The position numbers and the translations under genes were made by a program. A DNA stretch of 64,000 nt from Sipunculus nudus (Eukaryota; Annelida; Sipuncula; Golfingiida; Sipunculidae). The notes under the pieces were generated by a model, which saw only the letters and a program-made list of their open reading frames with translations, ran no database searches and was not told where the DNA came from. Positions 11,390-38,335 of the stretch are shown here, in pieces; positions within the stretch are counted from its first letter, which is position 1, and each line of letters starts with the position of its first letter. The stretch covers positions 46,586,401 through 46,650,400 of the forward strand of contig CM049317.1 in assembly GCA_026874595.1 (NCBI GenBank). The letters are read 5' to 3'.

Positions 11390-13162
11390 TTTTGGATAGC
11401 TTTGTCTTTTATTAAAACAGTGGATGTGCAGGTCTAAGCTTTCTGATGGATTATCTTCTGATTTTGTAGAACCTACCAACCATTAAATAACCATAAATAA
11501 GAGAAAAGAAAAGTATTCCTGGTAGATAAATGTGAGGAATATTCAGACCATTATTATTTTTGTCCTAAATTAGTATATCACCCAATGCCGCTTCGTACCA
11601 TTTATTCCATGGCCGAATTAACCACTGGATATACTTGCGTTGTTTTTTTTAAAGTTGGCCGTGAGACAGACAGTTGCGAAATAATACCAGTCCTCAAGTT
11701 TTATGGGGCAATGTAGAAAAGGACCCATTTAGGATATAGATATGCATTTAGTGGCATAATGTGAAATTCCTCAGAATGTATGGAGAAATGTGGAATGTGA
11801 CCCACCTAGGTATTATATATTCAAGCATTTTTTTTAAACATTTTAGTTGTTATCCTATTTATCGCATTTGAGCGTTTCTGGCTTATATGATTGCTGGTTT
11901 ATTCTAACTTTATATACAAGCATATACGCTGGGTTTTTCATAATTACACTTTCCATTTATCTTGAAGCACATTAAATTTCTTAGGTAAAGGTTGTAAAAT
12001 GTATTTTATGTATGATTAAAATTAAATATCAAAGCCTGATTGAGAAATTTTAAAATCCTTTAAATAGTCCATGCTGCCCTGCAAAATAATTATCACTTTT
12101 GCTTTTCTGACCGTCGTTGTCACTTGTTGTTGGTCACTTGTTACCGGACATCCTTATTTATTTCCTGTGGACTTCATTTTTACTTTAAGTTTTGGTATTC
12201 CGTTTACATTGCTGATGATACTCACCACGTGATCTTTGTTCGTCAAGTACTTTTATTTCATACTGTACTATTAATATTGCCCAATTCGGATAAATCTTCT
12301 TTTTCTAGAATGTACAACATTATTTGAATTTGAAATAATTACACACTGTAATCGTTTGTTATAATATATTTTACTAAAAGAAACAACATAATTCCATATT
12401 TGGTATACTTAACAAAATTATCTTTATGATGAATGTAGGTTTTTTTATATATATAGTTATTTATGCTTTTTAAAAATTAAGTATAAATGATCAAAGTTAA
12501 AGTTACTTCACATACCTCCTCACAATGTGTAAATTGTAGTTAAGACCCACATCTTTCGTGGTCTCACGTTATACACCGGTGTAACCTTTACCTGATGACC
12601 TTAACATTCTTTCGTACATCTTATTAAAATGCTCTCTGTGATCGATGTACATGCCTCATGCTGCCGTTATACACTGTAGTCATTCTAGATCTCCTTCGTT
12701 TTAACCGCTGCTTTTTAAAGAAAGTTCTTCGGGGTCTCGACACCAGGGCTGGCACAGGACCAAGAATCACACCAATAATTGTGTCAGATAAAACAAAATA
12801 ACAAAAACACCATAATTAACTTAATATTTGACACAGAGGTCAACCAGAAAATGTATGTTATGGCATTATGACCCAATGAACTCATTTTTTTATATTAATT
12901 AAAGTATCCATAATGACCACTATTATCAATACGGCTGCCCCTCACCCCTCATATACAAGTTACTGCTACCTGCGCCATGCCATTTCGACCTCTTCAAAGA
13001 CTATAGTATAATCTTTGTAAATGCATAGCAGCACTTATGTATATCGATAAATATCTTTTGGAGACACAAGCCTCTCTCAGTCAACGAAAAACGGCTGTGA
13101 GTCGGGTGACCATACCATGACACCACAAAGACAAGTTGACGCATATTAATGGATGGAGGCAT
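11390..13162. other. Gene-free stretch
   Basis: AT-rich; several short open frames without splice logic or family resemblance. No recognised repeat. Confidence 0.4.
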
Positions 13163-13740
13163 TTTTTTAGCTAAGCTGACTATTAGTAATCTGAGCTATA
13201 GACATATGGTCCTTTGTCCGTCCGTCTGTTAACAGAGCACGTTTTGAAATTGTTATATCTACGAATCCAAAATTTGACATAGAGTTAGATGTAAAAAAAT
13301 CTCCATCCATACCAAAAATTGGTTTCCTACGACTTCGTTCCTTCGAGATATTAAGAAAAAACATCAATATTCATTAAATCCCATTGTTACAATTGAAGAC
13401 TGAATAATATCAAAACCGTTGATCTGATTTTGATCATATTTACTATAACGATTCTTCTATATATTTCCTATGTACATACCAGCAATTAGGTCAGTATTGT
13501 GTAATTTCTTGAAGTTGTGCACCCAAACATAATGCACTTTCTCAAAATTCAGGAAATACATTTACGATGATAATCGGACATAATAGGACATGGTGACCTA
13601 TATGACTTTCCAACATCATTTTAAGCACCAAGACAGATGAGGTAAAAAAAATTACTGATGGACTTAAAATCTTCTGTCTTGACATCCAGGGATATCCTTT
13701 AAAAATGCGCATGGTCAGTTTTAGCTCAGCTGACTGCATA
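13163..13740 (+). mobile_element. Family A left-end fragments
   Basis: The left terminus begins near 13163-13175 (TTTTTTTAGCTAAGCTGACT, loop ATT, AGTAATCTGAGCTATAG), followed by 'GGTCCTTTGTCCGTCCGTC' and 'GTTAACAG.GCACGTTTT'. It matches, in opposite orientation, the end of the copy at 52.4-52.6 kb, including 'CCAAAATTTG' and 'TTCGAGATATTAAG'. A second left arm, TTTTAGCTCAGCTGACT, lies at about 13719-13735, so two copies or a partial duplication are joined. No right hairpin was found. Confidence 0.6.
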
Positions 13741-15604
13741 AAAAAGGCTAGATTTCATGGGAATGGCTGGACATATCATCATGAAACTTTTTCATGAATG
13801 TCTTCCTGGTCAACTGACACTTGTATTTTTAGTAGGGGGGGTGGGGGCGCATCGGGTCTCAGAATTACCACAACTCTGAACCCCATCTTGACATGATTTT
13901 GCTGAACATATGTGAACTTCTGCGGATTTTCTGAAAGGAAAGCTTTATGCCTGGGGAATTATTTCCAGAATCAACTTCTGGACAAGAAAAGAGAAATGGT
14001 TCCAGTTCAAAAACCTGTTATATTTGATATCAAGATAAATCTCTCGAGAAAGACCATAGATTATCATAGTTGATAATTATGAAATTCAAGTTCAAAGGAT
14101 AATTCAGGACGGAAAAAGGTAAGAATACTGAACATGTTGCAAACAAGTTTGACTTTGTTATTTCAATAAGTTAGTATGGCAACATGCATATATTCATTAA
14201 TTTTCATATAGTAACAAGAAAAAAATATATACAAGATGAAATTTTAAAAAAATATACTTTACCTGTATGCCACTGAAATCTCAGTTCTACATTTCAAAAA
14301 TACTCGGCCTTAATGAATCATAGTGGTGAACCCATGAAGATCATTCTTATAATATCAGCAGGCTATAATCAGTATTGCCATCAGTATCTATACTTAGCCA
14401 ATTTGATTATATCCCCGTTCCCTATATGGGGTTACACAAGTACCTTCTGCGGTAAAATGTCATTTTTCTTTTTAATTTTCAGAGAAATGTTTTTTTTTTA
14501 CTGATGTTCCAGCCAAAGGCTTTTCATAGAAGAACAATTTGCCGTTTACATATGCGGTTCATCTTTTATTTGTTAAGGACAACCGGAGAGATTCGGTGTA
14601 AGCAAATCCCTTATCTGCGATATCGCCTCGCAGAACAAAAAATAGGCTGGTTATCAGTCATCGATTTTGTTCTGGCTTAACTCCATTAATTGTTTTTACC
14701 CTTCCTTGGTGCTTTCTGAGTTCACACATGTACATATCTATACGTTGCCGAAATATACCTCCATGCATTTCAGGTTAAAATGTTAAAAGAGTAATTTTTT
14801 GGAGTGGTTGAGAGAGCATTTTATAAAACTTTATTATAACGCATTAATATCCTCGAATAAAAAAAAAGATTTGATACCGATGGCTGCAGGCGATCCTGGG
14901 ATATTTGGTGAGTGGTTACAGACATGACGTCTGAACGATGTGTCCAAAGACATAATTTGTCATACTGCGATTGGTCAACATTGAATGTTTCTTTAAGGAT
15001 ACCATATTCATAATTATTTCCATTGCCATTAACTTTTTCAAAACATTTTTTTATAATATAAAACTTAAAGTATTAGTCTTTTGTGGTTTATCTACTGAAA
15101 TATGGGAAATGATTTCTGCTTGCACAACTAAGTCAATTTATAGGTAGTGCCAAATACAACTCAAATTCATATTCCTGTCGAATAATCAATAAGATACTGA
15201 TGCTAGCCTGCAACCATATCTGAGATATTTTCAAAAGACAATATATTATAGTCAGACACATGAAATTGTTATATTTCCGATCGACCAAATTAAAAAGATG
15301 CCATTAAAATTGTATTAATTCGATTAAACGTATGCTCATTTAATTCAAAGTTGTAAATATAAACATAAATCCAGAATCGTAGATAACTGCTGTTTTTCAC
15401 CTTTCGCTCTTATTGTTTTATTCTGATTTAAAGGCCATATATAGATAACTAGGTGGATAATATTCACATATATCATATAATAAATCAATAACTGTTGTTT
15501 AGGACGTTTGATCATCTACGTCTATCACCAAGCGTTTAATCAATCATTTTATTCCAAATTATATACAGAGAAATCCACGTATTAACCAAATCAATAGGTC
15601 AGTA
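13741..15604. other. Gene-free stretch
   Basis: No exon or recognised repeat; a G-rich strip at about 13835-13850 and scattered A/T runs only. Confidence 0.35.
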
Positions 15605-15790
15605 TAGTAAAGTGGAGCCTGTCTGAAAGACCACCAATCTTATAAGAGCATCTGTCTATTAGGACTACCTTTGAGTGAACTGGAAGAATTCACAATGGTT
15701 ATAACTGACCTGTATTATAAGACAACCTGTGAATTAAGACCACTTTTGGCCCACAGATGGTCCTATTGCACAGGTCTTATATATTCATGA
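15605..15790 (+). repeat. Interspersed repeat family D, copy 1
   Basis: Closely similar along its length to 36667-36846: 'CTGAAAGACCACC', 'ATCTGTCTATTAGGAC', 'TATAACTGA', 'CCTGTGAATTAAG.CCACTTTTGGCC' and a terminal 'GGTCCTATT'. It contains internal direct repeats of 'TAAGACCACCTGT' type. Class unknown; no protein is encoded. Confidence 0.65.
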
Positions 15791-16907
15791 TTTTCACATT
15801 TTTTTCAAATAGCGGTACAGCCATTTTGAAAATGGTGGTCAATACGATCAAAACATTACCAGAAATGAATTCTCTGGGTCACAATTCCCTAAAATCCATG
15901 TATTAGTTGACCTTCTATGTCAAAGTTGAGGTACTTGTGTTATTTATGCTATTTTAGTACTAATTTGACGGCCATTTTGTTTTATGTTAACTAGCTATAT
16001 ATAATTGCCCAAGGCTGACAGCGGGCCAACTGCAATATTTTTCATACCTTACATATTGGCTAACAAAATCCACTAAGAATAAAATCTTGAGACCATAAAA
16101 CAAGTGGGGGCCGGACTATTTGAAGGTTTTCTTAGACCTATACGTCTTCCCGGGTTGGGACCTTCCTTTCCCAAATATATATTCTGAATAACATCGGTTT
16201 TACCCCGATAGTTTTAATTAGATGTCATGTGATCATTTTACATTTGCATGTAAACTGGTGGCGATAAGTAAATCAGCAGTTCGTCGGTCCCCGCGCCATC
16301 GGCGTCCGATCTATGGTGTTTACATACTTCGACACCTGTCTTGCAATATATCCAGCAGTTACCTCGTCTATTGAAGGGACGAACAGTTAAAGTACATACC
16401 CCTGCTGTTTCCATAGCGCAGTTTGCCACCTAAACGTCGATTTTTAATGTCCTGGTGCCCCATAATGTAATAAAAACGCCTGTTTCAAATAACACTTTTT
16501 CATGGCTATACTGTCGCCTATATATTAGGATGACTCCATTAAATTCATCAGAATAATACTTTAATGTATTTTTTTAAGCATTAGAACACCATTAGGTCAT
16601 CCATTGCATAGGGAAACAACCAGTCTCTACTAAGCGGTGCACGTGCGTTTATGTACCATGATATTTACAGGCCTACCTGGTCACGCCTGAATGAACTAAG
16701 CGATCAATATATCGGTGGTACCACGAGCTCAACACGGGCGACCGGCACAGCGTGTTCAAACTTGTCCAGTCAGTGTATCCATATTGATCTCTTAGTCATG
16801 CCAGACAAATACCAGGGCTGGAACAACGTTGAACCTTATATTAACCAAATGTGAAAACTGACCGATCATGTGAAAAGTAAATATACCGGCTGGGCAGATT
16901 TATCAGA

Positions 16908-30230
<13,323 letters not shown>

Positions 30231-31110
30231 TCTACACAAACCCAATGAAAGCACAAAAGACCCAGCCTTGCCGTTAAATGTATAAATAATAACGGTGCTA
30301 ATTTGATCTCGTGTGCATTTTGTCAGTCATCGAGCAACAGGATAAGCCTGTATTTGCATTGGTAATTAAATCTCAAATAATTTGGCAAATGCAGAGAGCC
30401 AAAACAGGTCCAGCGAAACTCCTATTATGGGACCTGAGAAATGACTCCATTCCTAGACAGAATGAATTTAGGAATTTTCTTAATTTGTAGACTGAACCAC
30501 AACAAATTGGATGTTACAATTGGCCGGCAAGCAATGTAAAGGATTCAGACGGCTAGAATAACAAAACAGTGGCAATATATGCAGGGACGATATGGATAAT
30601 ACGGAAATCCTTTATTATCATATTTTCATTACCAACGAGCCTTCTGTCGTTTCTGTTATACAGTTATTCAATTCTTTCATTTCATAAACATACACATACT
30701 TATGAATAACATACATATGTAGCCCGGTGCTTTTGTTTAGCGACGTGTCTGAATATTTAGGAGACTTGCTTCGTATACGCCTTGGTAATCCACATGACTT
30801 CCAAGTACAACGTATTCATAAGTAAATATGTTTCTATCGGCAGGTATGTTTGCATGAACTGTAAGCCTAAGTGTGTCACCATCCAGTCATATAAATGATG
30901 TATAATCGTGCCATTATTATCAAGCAATATCGTTAACACAGTAGCGTATAGAAATTTTATACACGTTTGCGCATATATAGGATTGTTTGCCCGTACAGTA
31001 GTTTGTACCCTGGCTGTAAATCCAGGAATCCTAGGTTTTATGAATACCAGAAGCGGATCCAGGAGAGGCGGGGGGGGGGGGTCCAGGGGGTCCCCCCTCT
31101 TTTCTAGCTG

Positions 31111-31172
<62 letters not shown>

Positions 31173-32801
31173 GCATAAAAACAGCTTTTCCCTTCGCGTA
31201 TCCCCCCCCCCCCACACACACACTTACACTTTTCAACCAGGAGGACGTATACCTTGTTATATCCACCCACATTTTTGCTAATTAAAATATATAAAAAAAT
31301 ATCTCTGCCATATTTTAATTTATTCGTTATTTCTTGTCATTGTGTGATCACGTGATGATTATTTTCTATCCCGAGTAAGAGGTTTCATTCCGGTCTTGAT
31401 GCAGTGAATATATCTGTGCAGCTATACGTGATGTTCTGGGCTTAAGGTGATGTTTCAACTCTAACCATCAAAGTCATGCCAACCGTTAGTTTGCTCTTCA
31501 CATTTCATCACTGTTTTCTACTGATAGAGAAGTTTTATTCAACTCGAATTTCTAAACTCTTCCAGGTTATCAACAAAGCCCAGGTATAAATTAATATACA
31601 AATATATGAAACAAATGGTTTTTCAGTAGATAGAAAGAACATTAATACCAATTAACCCTGCACTTCACCATCTGCATGGAGATAAAGTAGGAAAGCTGTT
31701 CAATTAACACCTTGAGTAATAGTTAATTGTTTAAGTTAAAGATAACATAATAACATCTGTAGTAAAATATTTAATATGGGTTTGTGTTTTCCAATAAAGT
31801 GTGTACAGACGATGCATTATCACGATTTCAGCTTCATTCACCCGCATTGTTTAACTACGCACAATGATGACGTCACTGACGTTTGTAATCATTCTGAAGG
31901 CTTCAGTGGACAATATGTGTTCAATATGTAGATATGAGCCATGATTGAAATTGATCTTTTTTTCAGTGGACAGACCAGAAGTCTGAGTACCAGTTTTCGG
32001 CGATAGGTGTCGCCAGTGTTGGGAAAAGTCTGTGAGCGCAAACCTATAAATGAGTGCCCATTGGCAAAAATTACACAGTGATCATCAAATTGTGGCAGGC
32101 GGTATATTAGTCCCCAGTTTTATGGCATGACGTGGTATTAAGAAGGGTCCTAGATGTAAATGCCTCCCAGTGTTATAATTTGTTTTAAATTACACATTGC
32201 TGATTGTTTCGTTACTTTGTTAACAAAATATTGTATCCATGTTTTAATTAGTAAAAATAAAAACAAAATCAGATGAAATATAATTATAAAAAAGTTCTGA
32301 AATTATTAATGAGGAAATATAACATATTACAAAATTTTCAGCGAAAATACACTTGCAATAACGCCTGACCTTTAACATTAAAGCCAGATATTCACATGCA
32401 GTTTCTTTAGAATTTGTGATATTTCTGCTTCTTGCTTAATGAACTATACCTAATTCTTTATAAGAACGTTTTGTATAACTCCTCTATGACAGGCGTGTGA
32501 GCTTGTCTATCAATACCAGCTGTTAATTATGCTGACAGTTTGAAAGGGATATATAAGCTGTTTATCTGCATGCTATTGTTGAAAGGCCACTAGTGCAAAA
32601 CGCCCTTTGCTAAACTCTTTGTCGTCGGACTTTCGCCGGGTGTAATTGTTAAATGTACTTGGATTATTTTGGCGGGATCCCTACATGTTTTAACAACTGT
32701 ACATAATCAAAACGAACAGTTTTCTGGTTTGGTTTTATAAAAGGTTCAAGCGTTTATCTTTAGTCAATAAAGGTCAGATCTCGGAATAGCTTTAACCTCT
32801 G
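30231..32801. other. Intergenic stretch between the lectin receptor and a minus-strand gene
   Basis: Holds the receptor's 3' UTR (no clear AATAAA near the stop), a GGATCCAGG-like fragment with a G run at about 31047-31090, a (TA)n tract at about 31112-31168 and a C run at about 31202. The two genes are convergent. No exon was seen. Confidence 0.5.
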
Positions 32802-35800
32802 CTATAAGTCGGGTTGTGAAGTCCGTTTGCTGGCACTGTTTGGTTTTACTGCACGAGACGCTGTGACGTAAGTAAGACTCGGGAGGTCTTTAGTCTGGCT
32901 CGTGGATGACGGATCAAATTCCACTGCCATGGAGAACTTTCTCAGAGAATCGTCGCCTTCAAATTTGGCCACCAGGTTCTTGTAGCTCGTGCTGTTCACC
33001 TCCTGTCGTCCGTACTGCCGCCGGTAGAGGTCTCTGTAGGACGGCCTCTTTGGCGCTTGGTGGTTGAAGAGTTTCTTCATGGTGGTCGACTTGTAGTTGA
33101 AGAAGGCACGTGTTTCTAAAATTATAACAGTTTGTTATAAATTTAAAAAATAATAATAAACGTGTTAGTCTATACAAAGGTCAAAGTAGGCCAGTAGATT
33201 TAGTGAAAAGTCAACATAAATGCAAACAATTTATTTTTGCACAATACATTTCCCTAATGTCTCTATTTTGACATACCCGACTTCTACCAGAATCAAGATA
33301 GGAAATAAAAATATTTTACTTGTTTTATACCAGGAGTCACAGTTGTTAAAAATATAAGGTTTTGAAAAAAATGACATTGCAAATCTTTATTTCAGTTACA
33401 AAAAAACCCAAGCACGGTGCTACCTTTTACCTTTTGTCTGTATTTTGGCTAAATCTACTGATTAAAGTCCTTTCTATCAAAAGAGTAAGCTGAAGAAATA
33501 TGAAAAAAAAATTCTTATCCTTTGGCTGAACAAGAAATATACTTGGGTGTCTCATGATTACTCAATCTGGTAAAGACTGATCTGGCAAAGCAATGGAATG
33601 GAAGGTTCATGAACACTGGTAGGTGGCGCCCCGAAAATGACCCACTGTTACCATGTAGAGAGATGTGTGTGTATCCCTGCTGCATGCAAAGTCACTCTGC
33701 GGACACATGCAGTAGGTAGTACTCCGCTGGATCCTATAAAAGTGTGCTAATACACAGAGGGGTTGTTGACCTCCGTTAGTTTAGAGGTAGAGCAAACGAC
33801 CAGCAATCCGAAGGTCATGGGTTCGATTTCCTTACGGAATAAACCGACATTTTCATGTTTTATGTATACCACGGCTACCATAATAAAACATATTTACAGA
33901 TTTGGTGAAAATACTTAAAACAATTGCATCTTAGATATTTAAATTGACCGGCTTCTGTGGCTGAGGGGTAGAGCACAGGGCTCAAAGCCGGGAGATCGTT
34001 AGTTGGAATCTTAGCCGAGGCGGATAAATTTGTCATGGTCGGCCCCCGCCGAGGGTGAGCGCTCTGCAGGCTTGATGGGAAGGTAGTGTCAAACGGCCGT
34101 GTTTCACTTACAAACGAGTGCGCATTTCGGGGGTACCTCGGTGGTATGACCCAGCAATGGGGACGATTACCACCCAGGTCCCGCAGGTGCAGAAGTCACC
34201 GGGCCTGGTTAACACCAAGATATAAAATGAGAGGAGCCATGTCACGGAGTCGGGTTACCTAAAAAAACATTAAAAAGAGCTGTAAATTGTGTCTGGATTT
34301 ATAAAATAAGCCACCGGCAGTGAAGGTCTAACACGACCGGGTAGGTATTCTAAAACCCCAGTCACATCCCGTCAACGAGCCCCTACTGAGTTGGTTTTTT
34401 TGCAAAAGAGTGGATTTTTCGGGCGAGCTTTGGCCGGACATTGTATACTCGGACGAGCCTCGTCTGTATTTTAACAGCTCGTTTGGGAGCTCGTCGCTCT
34501 TCAGCGCAGAGTTAAAGAGCTACGAGGACTAGCTGGAAATTCGGCGGAAGTTTTACTCGGGAAGAGATCGCCGGGGCCCCAAGCGAGCACCGCTGGGGAC
34601 AAGACAAATTTTAAAGTCGCATGAATTCCGCCAGGACACCGCTGACAGGTCCAATTGAAACTGGTCGAGCGGACCACTAAGGAGCCTAGTCGAGTTAGCG
34701 TCGGACGAGTTCTGACCGATGATCGGAGGAGACTCGGACGTGCTTCCAACGAGTCGAGTTAGCGTCGGACGAGTTCTGACCGATGATCGGAGGAGACTCG
34801 GACGTGCTTCCAACGAGCCGAGTAAGCGTCGGACGAGTTCTGGACGATGATCGGAGGAGACTCGAACGTGCTTCCAGCGACGTCCTATCGGGCCTCTTTA
34901 CATTTAAGATGCAGAAAAATCTTTGGACTCGGCCATGGGCCTCGATACTTATGTGACCGCAATCTACAAAAATCGACGGATGTTGGCCGGATTTTTAAAA
35001 TGCTCGCAGCTCGGCCGATTTTAAAAATCCATCGAAGCTCGGCCGGTAATGTGACTTAAGCTTAACACGGGTTGCTAAGGCCAACATCTGGGTAGCTCCA
35101 TCCTCGTATCGGAGGGGTTTGCTACAGTGGGGTCCCGTCTATGGCAAAAAAAAAAAACTTGTAACGCACGCGGATAGCCATGTGGTGTAGGCCTCCGTGC
35201 TCAATGAGCCCCCAAGATATAAATTTGCATTTGCATAATGGGGGTATATTAAAACATAAGGACCCCTAATAACTACATAAAAGTTTATTTATTCCAGACA
35301 GCTTTGATGCGGCAAGCAGTTAGCTTATCCTAGCCCTCATATATTGTCTCCACTATAAACCCATAGTTATCTTGACACGAGTATCCATCTTTATCTTCTC
35401 TTATCAAACCCTAATACCTACTGTTTAAAGGTTATAGACAGTTACACAAGTTCATACGAAACGAGCTTACCTTGGACATATACATGTCAAGCTACATTTA
35501 AAAATTCTAAACAGTTCATAATACGAGCAGTTTTACTTTAAAGCTATCCAAAGTTTTTAAATGCCAGAAGCGGATCCGGGAGGTGGGGGATGCAGGCGGT
35601 TTCAGACCCCCCCCCCCCCCCCCCCTTCAGCCTCTGCAACCTTTCTTCAAGGTTTAAAACCAATTTATGCATCCTGGACCATCCGGACCCGGGGACCTTT
35701 TCCTAAATTCTTGATCCAATTCTGAATTCAGTATCTTCCCTGTAAATTCATGTAAACATGTGGTCTGGATATTACAAGCCATGTATTTGTTCTATACATT

Positions 35801-37166
35801 TGGTAACAAACAATGTGAGGGATAAAATAAATATTGACCAAGGCTCAACGACAGAAGGAAGATTGGTTCACTTTTCCTTGTACGTAATCCCTGCCATTCA
35901 TTCATGGACAGCTGCTAATCCATTCGGCATTTATATCGCTCTTAAAGGATTAAACATCCCCTCCCCCTGCCTGGATTTACAGAGCTCGACATTAATTTTT
36001 TAAAGAACCTGATCAGTCGGGCAAGCAACGACTAACTTTTACTTGCCCTACATCAATTTTTACTTGCCCTTCTAAAATCATTGTTCGCAGCCACGAACAC
36101 AAAGTGTGTACATAATCATATTGCACGTTTCAATGCATTTTTGGCAACAAGGTTAAAACGTTCAAGAGTTTGTTTATAATATTCTCTTTATAGTATTTTT
36201 TGCAGATAAACATATTGGAAATTTAAGATAAAGAGGGATTATCATTATTATTTGATTTCTCCTATAAAGAAATGAAATGGCTAACTGAAGATTATCTTCT
36301 AGTTTAGTCTGATGCTACTGGTGCTATGTTAATAAATTTTGTAATCAACCGAACATTCATTGCTGCTGACTTGAGCTGGGAAGTTTGTAGTTGCGTGATA
36401 ACAGAAAGAATTTTAGAAAATAAAAATATTATTTCCCGGCAAGTTGATGTGAAAATCTAGGCCAGTCTCTCTATAATTCCCTACACATGTTGACCTCATC
36501 TAGTCAAAGGACGACTGGAGCTTATCTTCATGTCCGTGAAAGTTGTGCTCTATATCCATAAATTATAGTAGGTCCATCCAGAAAGATTAAGAGGATTAAT
36601 CCGTAGCTTACATACGTTTTGTTGTAATGACGTTAATAAATGTGGTCGCGGTGTAAATATTTAAATCTATACAGTAGAACCTGACTGAAAGACCACCTAT
36701 CTAATAAGACCACCTGTCTATTAGGACAACCCTTGAATGAACCAAAAACTTTCACATTGATTATAACTGAACTATCTAATAAGACCACCTGTGAATTAAG
36801 GCCACTTTTGGCCAGTCCCGCGGCTGGTCCTATTTCACCGGTTACACTCTACTTACTTTCAGATCGGCTCGTCTCTTCTTCCGTTTCCGACATCCGTTCC
36901 CTGGTGTCAACGAGAGGAACCACTCCAGCTTGGACATCTTTTAACGGAAATTTAGCGATACTCTTTTCCAGCTGATTGTGGTTTTCAAAAAGGTCCTGCC
37001 ACATTTCATTTTCTTCCAGTCGCCGATCTCTTTTGAGACACGCTTGTTCTCTGCGGATATCCGTCATTTTACGTTCCATCTCAAGTTCCGGTATTCTTTT
37101 GGCCACTTTGAGGTCGTACCATTTGCGGACCCCATTTGGGCGCCTTGCATTGGGATTCGAACCCAT
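32802..37166 (-). CDS. Hypothetical charged protein, two exons
   Basis: Exons at 36857-37166 (from an ATG) and 32802-33115. The donor GTAAGT and acceptor TTTTAG join in matching phase, giving 207 residues. Residues about 12-70 are highly charged and probably helical ('RKWYDLKVAKRIPELEMERK', 'LKRDRRLEENEMWQDLF'); the second exon is basic, with 'PSYRDLYRRQYGRQ'. No signal peptide or membrane segment. An acceptor (AG at 37180-37181) lies 14 bp upstream of the ATG in an open frame, so the start may instead lie in an earlier exon. The exon at 41.5-41.7 kb would need an unseen linking exon to fit the phase. The family was not recognised; a cytoskeletal or ciliary role would be a guess from composition only. 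A family D repeat ends about 10 bp from its splice donor. Confidence 0.6.
33745..33850 (+). mobile_element. tRNA-like SINE head
   Basis: An A-box-like segment 'TAGTTTAGAGGTAGAGC' and a B box 'GGGTTCGATTTCC' are spaced as in a tRNA, with a weak anticodon stem GACC/GGTC. The anticodon loop lacks the usual T at position 33 and no proper acceptor stem forms, so this is a SINE head or relic rather than a tRNA gene. Confidence 0.6.
33950..34265 (+). mobile_element. tRNA-derived SINE, copy 1
   Basis: Begins 'GGCTTCTGTGGCTGAGGGGT' with A box 'TGGCTGAGGGGTAGAGC', then 'CAGGGCTCAAAGCCGGGAG' and a decayed B box. The body runs through 'CATGGTCGGCCCCCGCC', 'TTTCACTTACAAACGAGTGC' and 'GGGCCTGGTTAACACCAAGA'. 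It matches 59140-59395 on the other strand along head and body. It lies in the intron of the hypothetical minus-strand gene. Confidence 0.75.
34360..35056. mobile_element. Possible MITE with a short terminal repeat
   Basis: AGTCACAT at 34360-34367 is mirrored by ATGTGACT at 35049-35056. The interior is unusually GC-rich, with many CGAG/CTCG words and inverted repeats near the right end (ATTTTTAAAA next to 'CTCGGCCG'). Eight base pairs of terminal match is little; no target duplication was seen. Confidence 0.3.
34691..34882. repeat. 64-bp tandem repeat, three units
   Basis: Units start at 34691, 34755 and 34819 with CGAGT(T/A)AGCGTCGGACGAG and include 'GATGATCGGAGGAGACTCG'. The first two are nearly identical, the third carries a few changes, implying recent duplication. 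Confidence 0.92.
35560..35730 (+). repeat. GGCGGATCC-family fragment with a long C run
   Basis: Begins 'AGAAGCGGATCCGGGAGG', holds a C run at about 35608-35627 and ends with 'GGGGACCTTTTCCTAAATTC'. It resembles the fragments at 660-790, 31047 and 38210. Confidence 0.4.
36667..36846 (+). repeat. Interspersed repeat family D, copy 2
   Basis: Near-collinear with 15605-15790. It lies in the intron of the minus-strand hypothetical gene and stops about 10 bp from that gene's GTAAGT donor (36851-36856). Confidence 0.65.
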
Positions 37167-38004
37167 TAGGCAGATTGGTCTTTTTGTGTGTACAGTTAAC
37201 AATTAATGTTACTCCTGTATATATATGCCTACCACATTGTATTTTTATCACGAAAATTGCAGGTGTATTACTTTTCCAGGTGCTGGTCCGCAAGTATATC
37301 CATGATTAGCATAGAAGAGTAATCCTTGATTAATTCATCTTTGTCCATCGTAAAGTCATTACTGGGTAGTTTGACATTTCTTCATTTATACAAATATTCT
37401 GTGGAAACATAATGAATCAAACATGATAATCAAAATACCACATTAACAATGACACAAGCGTTCACAAACTAGAAGGATCCACCAGCCCTACGTGATTTTG
37501 TCATCCGCTGAGCAATCTCTTAATCCATCTTAACCTTTAACAACTGGCTCATAAAACAGAACGCGGTCACAGAACCGATCTGGATCGACCGATCATCAGA
37601 GACAAATGGCTCTGTCACTTTGAAACTACTACGTACAACAACTGGCCCATGGTGTTATCTCGACAACTGTTAATAGTTGCACCATTAATACAACAGAAGC
37701 TCCAAACCTGGACTGCGCTGCCGGGGGACCAAATGTGGCTGACAACCAGTCTCGGTGTTGTCTTGGTACGCTCGGTGGTAGGCGGGCGGCTCCCGCTTTG
37801 GGGGTGGCGGGTTTACGTGTGATTGCTACAAAACCAAGAGTACACGATACGAGTGGAGATAGATAATAATCAAAGGCCCCGAGTAAACCAAAGGCCCCGA
37901 GTGACCTCCGAATGGGCAGAAACATTAACGTATACTTAATAGCACAAACACCTTTAGTTTCCTTGCCATTGCATGAAAGTATATTTATAGTTTTGATGAT
38001 GAGA

Positions 38005-38059
<55 letters not shown>

Positions 38060-38209
38060 CAGTGATATGATATGTCCAGTTTCTGGTGTTATTGCCGGAG
38101 CCATTGGAAATTATGATGTTTAACGTTAAGAGAAGCAATAAAGATAACTGTTAAAAATGCAGTGATGTATAACCAACACGTACGTTATGTTGGTCAGAAG
38201 TTTACAGGG

Positions 38210-38335
38210 GCGGATCCAGGATTTTGGAAGGGGGTGGGGGAGGGTCAAACCCAGGAGGACTAAAGAAAAGCCTAAAAAAGGGTCCCCGTGTCCCCCTGGA
38301 CCCCCTCCCCCCTTTGAGCCGCTTTGATCCACTTT
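38210..38335 (+). repeat. GGCGGATCCAGG repeat family, best copy
   Basis: Starts 'AGGGGCGGATCCAGGATTTT' and continues with a G-rich strip, 'TCAAACCCAGGAGGACTAAA' and a C-rich strip. The opening resembles the ends of hAT-like elements in other animals; that is a memory-based comparison. Confidence 0.45.

Noticed and set aside
33745-34030. Two tRNA-like segments as functional tRNA genes
   Set aside because: Neither forms a full cloverleaf with acceptor stem and valid anticodon loop; the second recurs as a SINE head.
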